Of a stretch of 64,000 nt of DNA, positions 54,728 to 62,642 are shown in pieces (the first letter of the stretch is position 1; the number at the start of each line of letters is the position of its first letter). The position numbers and the translations under genes are program-made. The DNA is from GCA-002733465 sp039969155 (GTDB taxonomy: Bacteria; Pseudomonadota; Gammaproteobacteria; Enterobacterales; Kangiellaceae), in assembly GCA_039969155.1 (NCBI GenBank), contig JBDVOJ010000117.1:1-64000 (forward strand), read 5' to 3'. Below the pieces are notes generated by a model. That model was given only the letters and a program-made list of their open reading frames with translations, ran no database searches and was not told the origin of the DNA.

Positions 54728-55816
54728 CTAATTGATGTCGAAATCAATTTCTACGTCGTCCGAAACTGGATGAGCTTGGCAGGTTAATATCATGCCGTCT
54801 GCAACTTCTTGTTCGGTGAGGGAGTGATTCATATCCATTTCAACTTCACCTTTAATCACTTTCGCTTTACAAGTAGCGCAAACACCACCTTTACAAGAAA
54901 AAGGCAAGTCCGCACCATTTTCCATTGCGGCGTCTAAAATATTATCGCCGCCCATTTCTAACTCTAACAATGTTTTTCGACCTGCAACTTTAACTGCAAC
55001 ATTGGCCGTTTTCTTGCCGTACTTCTCTGCTCGTTTTGCTTTGTTCTGCTTCATGGTTTCTTCTGCAGAACCAGAAAAAAATAGTTCGTAATGAATTTGC
55101 GATTTATCGAATCCCCAAAACTCAAACGCGTTAGCTATTTCTAAAGTCATTTGTTCTGGGCCACACACAAAGACGTCGTCAAAACTTTTGATATTAATTA
55201 GTTTGGCTGCATCAAGATCGATAATGCGCTGTGCGCTGATTCTGCCATTTAAGATCTTGGCGTCATTCTCTTCCTTGGTGAATAAATTGATCCAATTCAA
55301 CCGCTCAAGATAGCAATTTTTTAAGAAGCAAAGTTTCTCTCGAAACATCATCATTGGGGTACGCTTATTACCGTAGAGTAGGGTAATTTTTGATTTTGGT
55401 TCAGCAGCAAAAATAGATTCGATGTGCGATAGCATGGGTGTAATACCACTGCCTACAGCCACCAATAAATAATGTTTTTGGTTATTCTCATCAAGTTCAG
55501 AATAGAAATGGCCTTGTGGCGGCATCACTTCTATAGTCATTCCTGCTTTTAGTTCTGAATTGGCGTAATTGGAAAAAATACCTTCTTCAATAGCTTTAAT
55601 TCCAACCTGTAAATCTTGTGAGTCAATACCTTTGCAAATTGAATAGGACCGACGAATATCTTGTCCGTTCAAATCAGCTTTTAAAGTTAAATGCTGACCT
55701 TGGATGTATTTAAACTTTTCTTTAAGTTCATCCGGAACCGTAAAATTGACGGCAACCGAATCAGCGGTTTGTCTTTCAACTTTACTGATAGTCAAAGGGT
55801 AGAATTCTGTACTCAT
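54728..55816 (-). CDS. paaE: Phenylacetyl-CoA epoxidase reductase subunit PaaE
   Basis: A 362-residue reductase that feeds electrons from NADPH to the epoxidase. It has the ferredoxin-reductase FAD/NAD domains (RRSYSICKG; GSGITPMLSHIES; YGNKRTPMMMF) and a C-terminal 2Fe-2S ferredoxin with Cys-x4-Cys-x2-Cys and the fourth Cys in LTCQAHP (CKGGVCATCK). It is encoded 25 bp after paaD. Confidence 0.96.
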   Translation of the reverse strand: MSTEFYPLTISKVERQTADSVAVNFTVPDELKEKFKYIQGQHLTLKADLNGQDIRRSYSICKGIDSQDLQVGIKAIEEGIFSNYANSELKAGMTIEVMPPQGHFYSELDENNQKHYLLVAVGSGITPMLSHIESIFAAEPKSKITLLYGNKRTPMMMFREKLCFLKNCYLERLNWINLFTKEENDAKILNGRISAQRIIDLDAAKLINIKSFDDVFVCGPEQMTLEIANAFEFWGFDKSQIHYELFFSGSAEETMKQNKAKRAEKYGKKTANVAVKVAGRKTLLELEMGGDNILDAAMENGADLPFSCKGGVCATCKAKVIKGEVEMDMNHSLTEQEVADGMILTCQAHPVSDDVEIDFDIN

Positions 55817-55841
55817 ATTAGGTTCCTAATTAGATCTATTC

Positions 55842-56372
55842 TTAAAAATGTTTAAAGTAGTCAAAAACTTCCGAACAATCATTACATTGATGGAGTGACT
55901 TACACGCAGTCGAGCCAAACTGACTAATTAGTTTTATATCCTTGCTATCACAAACTGGGCACTCGACAATATCTTGATTACTGGGTGGTGCGATATGAAT
56001 GCTTTTTAAATGAGCCTTACCAGCCGGTGACATCATTTCAGTTGTCCAAGCAGGAGATAGTGTCACCCTAACCTCTACTTGTTGGTAACCATTTTGGTTA
56101 AGCGCTGTTGTTATATCGCTAATAATTGTATCGACAGCAGGACAGCCACTGTAAGTAGGGGTAACAACCACCTCAATCAAAGAGTTCGACGAGTCAGCAT
56201 CCTGTACTTTAACATCTTGTAAAATTCCTAAATCCCAAATGGTTAACCCTGGTAACTCTGGATCGCACACCGAATCTAAAATATCCCATATATTGCTGCA
56301 GCCGGAATTATTCCTATGCGCACGGCGTTGCGCGAATTCAGGTGACGCTGTCGGAATTTCCAATGGTATCAT
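55842..56372 (-). CDS. paaD: Phenylacetyl-CoA epoxidase subunit PaaD
   Basis: About 176 residues starting at the ATG of MIPLEIPT. A MIP18/DUF59-like domain (IWDILDSVCDPELPGLTIWDLGI; PTYSGCPA) probably helps assemble the iron cluster of the epoxidase, and a zinc-ribbon tail has CPVCDS ... HQCNDC. The open frame continues upstream for 44 codons, but that part is a DUF559 remnant (56373-56504), so I do not use the earlier GTG/TTG starts. It is separated from paaC by an unusual 419-bp gap. Confidence 0.92.
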   Translation of the reverse strand: MIPLEIPTASPEFAQRRAHRNNSGCSNIWDILDSVCDPELPGLTIWDLGILQDVKVQDADSSNSLIEVVVTPTYSGCPAVDTIISDITTALNQNGYQQVEVRVTLSPAWTTEMMSPAGKAHLKSIHIAPPSNQDIVECPVCDSKDIKLISQFGSTACKSLHQCNDCSEVFDYFKHF

Positions 56373-56504
56373 TTGCCGTTCTCTATTCGATAATGTGTTG
56401 GAAAGATCACTCAACACACCTTCGATATTTTCAATTACTTCATTATTCCAATATCTGATGATTTGGTAGCCAAGTGATTCAAGATATTTAGTTCGTTTTT
56501 CATC
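56373..56504 (-). pseudogene. 3' remnant of a DUF559 (endonuclease-like) gene
   Basis: The 44 codons before the paaD ATG, in the same frame, read DEKRTKYLESLGYQIIRYWN followed by NEVIENIEGVLSDLSNT. This matches the C-terminal signature of DUF559 proteins (xxRTxxLExxGYxVxRFWNNEVxxNxEGVL). A TAA stop lies two codons before it, and no 5' part is seen. It is the truncated end of a Vsr/MutH-like nuclease-fold gene left between paaC and paaD. It may be translated only as an accidental PaaD extension. Confidence 0.7.
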
Positions 56505-56791
56505 GTATTATTTATCTTCCTTCTCAATGCTCTCGGTACCCATAATGTTTCCTTAAAGGACCCAAAATCGGTCACGCGGCAAGTTTTGCCCCCGTGATGA
56601 AATCTTTCAGTTTTTTACCTAGCGTTAAGCTCAGTGTCAGACTGAAGTCTGACCTACAATTTTCGGATCACTTCGCTCGAATAGCTGCAAAAAGTCTTTT
56701 CTCTGTGTTCTCTGTGCCTCTGTGGTGAAGTCTTTTTGCCTTTTAGTTTTTTCCTCTCTCTTTGGGAGAGGGTTCTTTTGAATCTAAAAAT
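56505..56791. repeat. Interspersed repeat elements in the paaC-paaD gap
   Basis: 56521-56620 is a diverged copy of the 50445-50523 element (TCTCAATGCTCTCGGTACC ... CGTGATGAAATCTTTCAG). 56690-56745 is a second, better copy (TCTCTGTGTTCTCTGTGC then CTCTGTGGTGAAGTCTTT). 56751-56771 is a CCTCTC / GAGAGG hairpin like 50408-50426. No gene lies here. Confidence 0.7.
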
Positions 56792-57568
56792 CTACCACTT
56801 CAACCCAGGATGACTGCGCTGCAAATACTGCATTTCACTCAATAGATGACCTAAGTGCTCAGTATGGATCCCAATACGTCCACCTCGAATTTGCAATTGA
56901 CTATCTGGAAAACTCATTTCTGATTCAGCTAGAAATTCTTGAACCTGATTATCCCATTTTGCTTTAAGCGCTTCTCTATCGACTGCAATGCCCGCAGAGA
57001 CTAATTCTTTTTCCCAATCTTCCATTAAGAACAATTCGCCAACAAAGTTTTCTAGCTCATCTAGCGCTAATTGAATGCGATGCTTTGACTCTTCTGTACC
57101 TTCAGCGAGCTGCTTAATCCATGGCTCGCTGCGCTTTAAATGATAGCGGCTTTCTTTCAATGCTTTTGTTGCGATGGCTGCAACCGTCTGGTCGCTCGAT
57201 TGAGTTAGTTGTTCTAGGTATAAACAATAAAATACATCCACAAAATATTGCCTTACCATGGTGAAAGCAAAATCATTAATTGGCAATTCATGAACTAATA
57301 AATTAGTAAACTCTCGCTCATTGCGGTGATAGGCAATATCATCTTCGGTTCGGCCTTGGCCTTCAACTTCCGCGGCGTATTGATAAAACATTCTCGCCCG
57401 TCCAATGTAATCAAGAGCGACGTTTGATAACGCAATATCTTCTTCAAGATAAGGTCCATTGCTACACCATTCTGATAATCGATGGCTTAAGATAACTGAG
57501 TCATCAGCGAGACCGACTAAAAAACGATATAGGTTTTGTTTTTCTTTATTCATAATTAGCTTCAGCAT
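56792..57568 (-). CDS. paaC: Phenylacetyl-CoA epoxidase structural subunit PaaC
   Basis: A 258-residue ferritin-like helical subunit that stabilises PaaA in the (PaaAC)2 core. Characteristic blocks: DDSVILSHRLSEWCSNGPYL, LSNVALDYIGRARMFYQYA, and RYHLKRSEPWIKQLAEGTEE. The start ATG at 57568 has GGA about 7 bases before it; an ATG five codons later is possible. The lack of diiron ligands in part of the site is normal for PaaC. 78 bp after paaB. Confidence 0.93.
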   Translation of the reverse strand: MLKLIMNKEKQNLYRFLVGLADDSVILSHRLSEWCSNGPYLEEDIALSNVALDYIGRARMFYQYAAEVEGQGRTEDDIAYHRNEREFTNLLVHELPINDFAFTMVRQYFVDVFYCLYLEQLTQSSDQTVAAIATKALKESRYHLKRSEPWIKQLAEGTEESKHRIQLALDELENFVGELFLMEDWEKELVSAGIAVDREALKAKWDNQVQEFLAESEMSFPDSQLQIRGGRIGIHTEHLGHLLSEMQYLQRSHPGLKW

Positions 57569-57646
57569 GTTAATTCCGTTCGCAATTAAAAAATTGGCGA
57601 ACCAGGAAGTTTTTTTCTAATGAATGGGTTTACAACACTAACCGCT

Positions 57647-57973
57647 CTACATATTGTTAACGTTATCCGGTAATACATAGTGGGTCGCATGGCGATAAGG
57701 TTTATCATCCATTGGATCAACAAAATTAGCGATGTCTTCTTCTTGTGAAGCAGTAATATCGGTTGATTTAACCACCCACACACTGACACCTTCAGATCGT
57801 CTTAAATAACAGTCTCTAGCATACATTAATGCATGCTCTGGGCTTTCTGCATGTAGGCTACCAACATGTTTGTGGTCAAGCCCACGATTTGATCGTACAA
57901 AGACTTCATAAGAGGCTAAGTGCTCTTGATTAATAGTCTGCTCTTGATTGATTGATTGCTCTTGATTGCTCAT
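57647..57973 (-). CDS. paaB: Phenylacetyl-CoA epoxidase subunit PaaB
   Basis: A 108-residue small subunit that bridges the epoxidase trimers: YEVFVRSNRGLDHKHVGSLH, ALMYARDCYLRRSEGVSVWV. It is about 13 residues longer than the E. coli type because the N-terminus carries three copies of NQEQ-x-x (SNQEQSINQEQTINQEH). The underlying DNA is a tandem 18-bp unit with an exact AATCAAGAGCA core. The gap after paaA is 42 bp. Confidence 0.92.
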   Translation of the reverse strand: MSNQEQSINQEQTINQEHLASYEVFVRSNRGLDHKHVGSLHAESPEHALMYARDCYLRRSEGVSVWVVKSTDITASQEEDIANFVDPMDDKPYRHATHYVLPDNVNNM

Positions 57974-58015
57974 TATTTTATTCCTTAACTAACTCAATTT
58001 AGATAGTGAAATACA

Positions 58016-58972
58016 CTAAGCAACGTCTTGCGATTTTTTCGCTTGTTGCTTTTCGCTATAGGCCCGCACCGCTTCTCGAACCCATTCACCATCTTGATGT
58101 GCTTTTTTATGATGCTTTAATCGCTGATAGTTACAGGGACCACTACCGTTAATGACTTGATAGAACTCTTCCCAATTGATTTCACCCGAATCATATTGGC
58201 CGAGCTCTTCATTCCACTTAATCTCTGGGTCTGGCATTTCTAACCCAAGCACTTCAATTTGCGGAACTGTTTGATCAATAAACTTTTGACGCAGATAATC
58301 ATTCGACTGGCGCTTAATTTTCCACTGCATAGAGCGACCAGAATGAGCCGAGTCACTATCATGGGGACCAAACATCATTAGTGAAGGCCACCAGTTACGA
58401 TTCATTGCATCTTGTGCCATGGCCTTTTGTTCAGCAGAGCCATGTGCCAGTTCATACATGATTTCGTAACCTTGGCGCTGATGAAAGCTTTCTTCTTTAC
58501 AAATTCGAATCATTGCGCGGGAGTAGGGACCATAAGAGGTTCTTTGCAGAGATATCTGATTCACAATCGCTGCACCATCTACTAGCCAACCGATCGCACC
58601 GACATCAGCCCAGGTTAAGGTAGGGTAATTGAAAATAGAGGCGTATTTAGCTTTACCTGTTTGTAGCGCTTCAATCATGTCGCTTCTTGAAATGCCTAAC
58701 GACTCTGTTGCACTGTATAAATAGAGTCCATGACCAGCTTCGTCCTGTACTTTGGACAGCAATACCGCTTTACGGCGCAGACTAGGCGCGCGAGTTATCC
58801 AGTTACCCTCAGGTTGCATACCTATCACTTCTGAGTGGGCATGTTGAGACATCTGACGGACCAGGTTCTTGCGGTAGTCTTCTGGCATCCAATCGGTTGG
58901 TTCAATCTTTTGCTCTTCAGCAATTCGACGGTCAAACTCAATTTGAGCGGCTGCATCATCTACAGGTTGCAT
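58016..58972 (-). CDS. paaA: Phenylacetyl-CoA epoxidase catalytic subunit PaaA
   Basis: About 318 residues from the ATG of MQPVDDAA. The catalytic diiron subunit forms the ring 1,2-epoxide of phenylacetyl-CoA. The metal-helix motifs DEAGHGLYLYS and CKEESFHQRQGYE are present, as is KYASIFNYPTLTWADVGAIG. A longer frame start at 59023 lies inside the promoter, so it is rejected; AGGAG lies 10 bases before the chosen ATG. It opens the paaABC-DE-X operon. Confidence 0.96.
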   Translation of the reverse strand: MQPVDDAAAQIEFDRRIAEEQKIEPTDWMPEDYRKNLVRQMSQHAHSEVIGMQPEGNWITRAPSLRRKAVLLSKVQDEAGHGLYLYSATESLGISRSDMIEALQTGKAKYASIFNYPTLTWADVGAIGWLVDGAAIVNQISLQRTSYGPYSRAMIRICKEESFHQRQGYEIMYELAHGSAEQKAMAQDAMNRNWWPSLMMFGPHDSDSAHSGRSMQWKIKRQSNDYLRQKFIDQTVPQIEVLGLEMPDPEIKWNEELGQYDSGEINWEEFYQVINGSGPCNYQRLKHHKKAHQDGEWVREAVRAYSEKQQAKKSQDVA

Positions 58973-59004
58973 AGGGTAATAACTCCTCTGGAATGGGATA
59001 ATTA

Positions 59005-59044
59005 ATGATACCAAAATGATCATTTTAGCACAATATGTGTATCA
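59005..59044 (-). promoter_or_regulatory. paaA promoter with PaaX-type operator candidates
   Basis: On the minus strand a -35 TTGTGC (59028-59033) and -10 TATCAT (59005-59010) are 17 bp apart. The spacer contains a perfect 14-bp palindrome AAAATGATCATTTT (59013-59026). An outer TGATAC / GTATCA pair (59006-59011 and 59039-59044) is centred at the same place. The predicted transcript start, near 58998, is 26 bp upstream of the ATG at 58972. Confidence 0.6.
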
Positions 59045-59219
59045 TATTATTCGATAATTGTCCGTTGCATAGAGCAGATTAAGAATTATTCGAGACGCAA
59101 GGTTCTATATAAGTTGAGCTAGGGGTTAGTTGTCTGCTGGTAATAATTGATAAACAGCCAGATGTGATATAATTTTTCTCAATATCTTACAAGTCTCACC
59201 AACCTATCATCGAAGTATC

Positions 59220-60719
59220 ATGAAGCCACTTTTCTTACTTTCCGTTCTTTGTTTCGGTCTCTTTTCGGCTAATGTCCATGCAGACTGGTTGAAGGAAGCT
59301 ATAAATAAGACTAAGCAGACTATCAATGGCTGGCCAAGTGCAACGGAACAACCTCTTCCGGCGCTCCAATCAGCGGAACTTGAAGATTATCCAACCCACT
59401 ACGGTTTCAATCGAGAAATAGAACCTCTTTTCAAAAGCCCGTTGTTTTATTTACAAACTGGGCTCAAGAACAAACCGCCGATCTTATTAATCCATGGACT
59501 AGGGGACGCAGCTTCTAAAGATTGGTTAAACGTAATTCCAGAGCTTGAAAAAGATTATCAGGTATTTGCATTGGATCTGCCGGGGTTTGGATTATCGAAA
59601 GGAAAGTATTTTGAATATTCACCTCACAATTACAGTTTAATAATCGATTGGTTTATCGCGACAAAGATCCAAGACAAGCCTATCTTAATAGGTCACTCTA
59701 TGGGAGCTGCCATTAGTCTCTATTATGCGGCGAACTTCTCAACCAATATCGAGCAGTTAGTTTTAGTCGACGCAGCAGGTGTGTTGGAAAGGACCAGCTT
59801 TATTAAACACTTAGCTGAGTTACCTGAGACAACTGTCGAAGGACCAGTGATATGGTCGAGAGTACAATCTGAACTTAGCAATTTCTCCAGTAAATGGGTG
59901 GAAAAGACTGGTGAGTTTTACGATCCAACCAAGCTATTGCAACAAAACCATGCATTAAGGCAAGTTATGTTGGCTGAAAATCCTACCATGAACGCAGCTC
60001 TAGCAATGATTGATACCGATTATTCAATCTTGAACTACACCAATATACCGCCTACAACACTTATATGGGGAGAGATCGATCCAATTGCACCGCTTAGAAC
60101 CGGCCAAGCCCTAATGGCTAAATTGCCATCTGCGGAGTTAAAAATAATCAGAGACGCTGGACATGTTCCTATGAATAGTCATACATCTCAATTTAACCAA
60201 TTCCTCAAATCGAGTCTTGAGAAATCGATCGATGATAATCAGAAGGAACTGAAAAGCTCATTAGCTGTTAATGAATCGCCAGTTGTTAAACCAGAACGTA
60301 TCGCTAGGTGTAAAGACGATGATACACCATTGTTTGAAGGAAATTATCATTCCATTAGCTTAATCAACTGCAAATTTGCGGTACTCAAAAATGTACAGGT
60401 GATCAATTTTTCTAGTAAGGATTCAATTGTTACTATTGCATCTAGTCAGATCGGAAATCTTTCTTCTATAATTCAACTGGACTCTAGTTCGATCACTGCA
60501 ACCGCGAGCAAGTTTTTTGGAAAGATTGTGACTAATCGCACTCGGTTAGATCTAGCAGCGGTTAGTCTATATTCAAACGAAGATATTCTAGTTGCTAAAG
60601 ATACTACAAAATTAGTCTTTTCAATTTCCGACGCACAAAGTAAGCATTACCAAGGTTCATTGCATGGCTATTTTTCGATGTCTGAAGGAACCCTCGACAA
60701 ACAATTATTAAGTAAATAG
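59220..60719 (+). CDS. Alpha/beta hydrolase with C-terminal beta-rich extension
   Basis: A 499-residue exported protein (signal LLSVLCFGLFSANVHA). The hydrolase core, roughly residues 85-330, has LIHGLGDAASKDWL, LPGFGLSKG, nucleophile GHSMGA, Asp (WGEIDPIAP) and His (AGHVPMNSH), as in lipases and esterases. The last ~140 residues are short repeating hydrophobic strands (FAVLKNVQVINFSSKDSIV; SSQIGNLSSIIQLDSSS; LDLAAVSLYSNEDILVA), suggesting a right-handed beta-helix. It lies 4 bp before the phospholipase-C-like gene and divergent from paaA. Confidence 0.8.
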   Translation: MKPLFLLSVLCFGLFSANVHADWLKEAINKTKQTINGWPSATEQPLPALQSAELEDYPTHYGFNREIEPLFKSPLFYLQTGLKNKPPILLIHGLGDAASKDWLNVIPELEKDYQVFALDLPGFGLSKGKYFEYSPHNYSLIIDWFIATKIQDKPILIGHSMGAAISLYYAANFSTNIEQLVLVDAAGVLERTSFIKHLAELPETTVEGPVIWSRVQSELSNFSSKWVEKTGEFYDPTKLLQQNHALRQVMLAENPTMNAALAMIDTDYSILNYTNIPPTTLIWGEIDPIAPLRTGQALMAKLPSAELKIIRDAGHVPMNSHTSQFNQFLKSSLEKSIDDNQKELKSSLAVNESPVVKPERIARCKDDDTPLFEGNYHSISLINCKFAVLKNVQVINFSSKDSIVTIASSQIGNLSSIIQLDSSSITATASKFFGKIVTNRTRLDLAAVSLYSNEDILVAKDTTKLVFSISDAQSKHYQGSLHGYFSMSEGTLDKQLLSK

Positions 60720-60723
60720 ATTA

Positions 60724-62136
60724 ATGAAGAACTTTAGACATAAAACTTCACCATGGCTTTCAGTGCTATTGACCTTGCTGATTAGCCAACATGCGTTTGC
60801 GTTTGATGCGGGTGAACACGCTATCATCGGTGATGTGGCTTATGCCGATTTCGAAAAAGTATTTCCGAATCAAATTAGGAATTTAGAAGCAAATATTTCT
60901 TTTAGCTATGGCCAGTTAATTGCGATGTCAGCGGATATGTACGTGAGCGTTGAAGAAATATCGCTTGATGATCCTGGCTTTTTTAATGGATTCTTTCATC
61001 GAAACCGAAACAGCTTAAAAAAGTGCATTAATAAAGAAATAGAAGCCATCCGCACTAAAACTCATTACTCTGGTTGCGATGATTTAGATTTCGCCAAGAA
61101 AAAACTGCAGTATGTCACTTTGGCACATGATAATTATGGCCACTTTGCCTGGCACAATATCAAGCAATACATTGAGCTTCATGAAAAAGCACTTTGGTTT
61201 GCTCAATTAGCTTACCTTAAATGCACTGAGCAGCAAAAACTTGATTCAAAAGAAGATTGTGACGAACGAAATTCGAAACTAGAAAAAATGGTTTCAGAGT
61301 CAGATTATCGAAACAAACAAAAATCAAAATATCGGCGACTCCCCAAACTGTTTCCTAGAAAACGCTTTACTAAACGATACTTTCTAAACATGCCCAAAGA
61401 CAAAATGATCCGGTTAGCACTATTTACCAATGCCTTTGCCGATCATTATTTAACAGACGCTTTTTCAGCAGGACACTTGCGGGTTCCTCGTTCACAGATT
61501 GATAAATTTGTTGAAGTTTACGATAACAAAGAAGCTACAAAAAAACGAAATAAAGGCTCATCGGTATCAGGGGCTTTAACGCAATATCTGCATAACTTAG
61601 ACGGCAGTCTTACTGGAATTAATGTGGTCAATAGTTTAGGAGATAAGTTTGTTGTACGAAGTGATAAACAATTATTCAGCAAACATAATAGCCGAGAGCT
61701 TTCTGGAATTGTCGAAGACAATCCACAGCTTTCATTTCCAATAAGAGCTACTCAGGCATCCCTTGGCGAAATATTTAGAGTGATTGAAAAAGGAGAACAA
61801 GCCGTACCCAAGAATAACTTTTTCGCATTACAATTTGTACCATTTGTAGAAAATCCAACTGAAGACAGTTTGTCATTAAGAGTAGCCAGTCATATAGAGC
61901 AACACGGATCAATTAAGAAAGCTATTAAAAGCATGTCTTCTGAAATGCAGCTGGTTTATAAAAGCAGCATGGCGATTGACGATATATCTTATAAGGAATA
62001 CTTTAAGAACTTCGTTGATTCGATACCAGAAATGATGAAAGAGTTGCGAGGTCAGATTGCGGTAGAGACAAAAAATAAAGAATTAAGGAAGCGGATTCCT
62101 AAGTCGCTATTGTCTGCATTAAAAACTCTTAACTAG
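60724..62136 (+). CDS. Zinc-dependent phospholipase-C-like secreted protein
   Basis: A 470-residue protein with signal peptide (SVLLTLLISQHAFA). It opens FDAGEHAIIGDVAY and later has TLAHDNYGHFAWHNIKQY and NAFADHYLTDAFSAGHLRVPR. The His and Asp residues in these helices fit the zinc ligands of the phospholipase C/nuclease P1-type fold; several gammaproteobacterial homologues are called phospholipases. It starts 4 bp after the hydrolase stop, so it is co-translated with it. The stop codon lies inside a terminator hairpin. Confidence 0.65.
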   Translation: MKNFRHKTSPWLSVLLTLLISQHAFAFDAGEHAIIGDVAYADFEKVFPNQIRNLEANISFSYGQLIAMSADMYVSVEEISLDDPGFFNGFFHRNRNSLKKCINKEIEAIRTKTHYSGCDDLDFAKKKLQYVTLAHDNYGHFAWHNIKQYIELHEKALWFAQLAYLKCTEQQKLDSKEDCDERNSKLEKMVSESDYRNKQKSKYRRLPKLFPRKRFTKRYFLNMPKDKMIRLALFTNAFADHYLTDAFSAGHLRVPRSQIDKFVEVYDNKEATKKRNKGSSVSGALTQYLHNLDGSLTGINVVNSLGDKFVVRSDKQLFSKHNSRELSGIVEDNPQLSFPIRATQASLGEIFRVIEKGEQAVPKNNFFALQFVPFVENPTEDSLSLRVASHIEQHGSIKKAIKSMSSEMQLVYKSSMAIDDISYKEYFKNFVDSIPEMMKELRGQIAVETKNKELRKRIPKSLLSALKTLN

Positions 62137-62150
62137 AGTTTTTAATTTTT
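62118..62150 (+). terminator. Terminator overlapping the gene's stop codon
   Basis: ATTAAAAACTC and GAGTTTTTAAT form a perfect 11-bp stem around TTAACTA, followed by a T-run. The TAG stop (62134-62136) lies in the loop. Confidence 0.7.
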
Positions 62151-62642
62151 AAGTGCGGTTTCGCAGCGCTAAAGCTTTCCTGTGACAGCTAGTTGTTCCT
62201 GCTATAGCTTAATACAGTCCATCCTTGGACATAAGTAACTTTAGCGAAAAGGCACCAAAAGCTTTTTTCGTTGAAACGAGCACATTTCGAATATGCCTTA
62301 ATCTTGGTTTTAGGTGGTCTAGCCGAAGACTTATGGGTTTCACCTGTCCGTTATAGCCGCTAGGCGTATAAATCTTTGGCAACTTTATTCACGTCACTGA
62401 TTACGTGTAAAGAAAGAATGATCGAAGTAAGTATCATTGGGATGGGCCTCACAGACGAACAGGTGGTGGGCGTCCCACATTTCATTATGGAAAAACAAAG
62501 GTTGAAATTCGCTGTCCCAGCGGACCGAGCGATGGGCTTTTTGCCTACTTTTCAGCTCTTGGAAAAGTAGGTCGCACACAAGCAAAGCGGTGCGAAACGC
62601 CCTTGTTCTTAAAGCCTCACCATTGCGAGTAACTCTAACTGA
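62151..62642. repeat. Gap of about 500 bp with a hairpin and repeat-like DNA
   Basis: No convincing gene. A perfect 10-bp stem (CCTACTTTTC / GAAAAGTAGG, 62544-62571, loop 8) is present. Its surroundings read as open frames on both strands (62376-62570 and 62394-62585), a sign of a conserved non-coding element rather than two overlapping genes. Confidence 0.4.

Noticed and set aside
58973..59023. Upstream start of PaaA (residues MIILVSLIIPF)
   Set aside because: It lies in the predicted promoter spacer and transcription start region; the ATG at 58972 matches the usual PaaA N-terminus.
62376..62585. Overlapping frames of 64 and 63 residues on both strands
   Set aside because: They mirror each other over a hairpin-bearing region, have no good ribosome-binding site and match no family.
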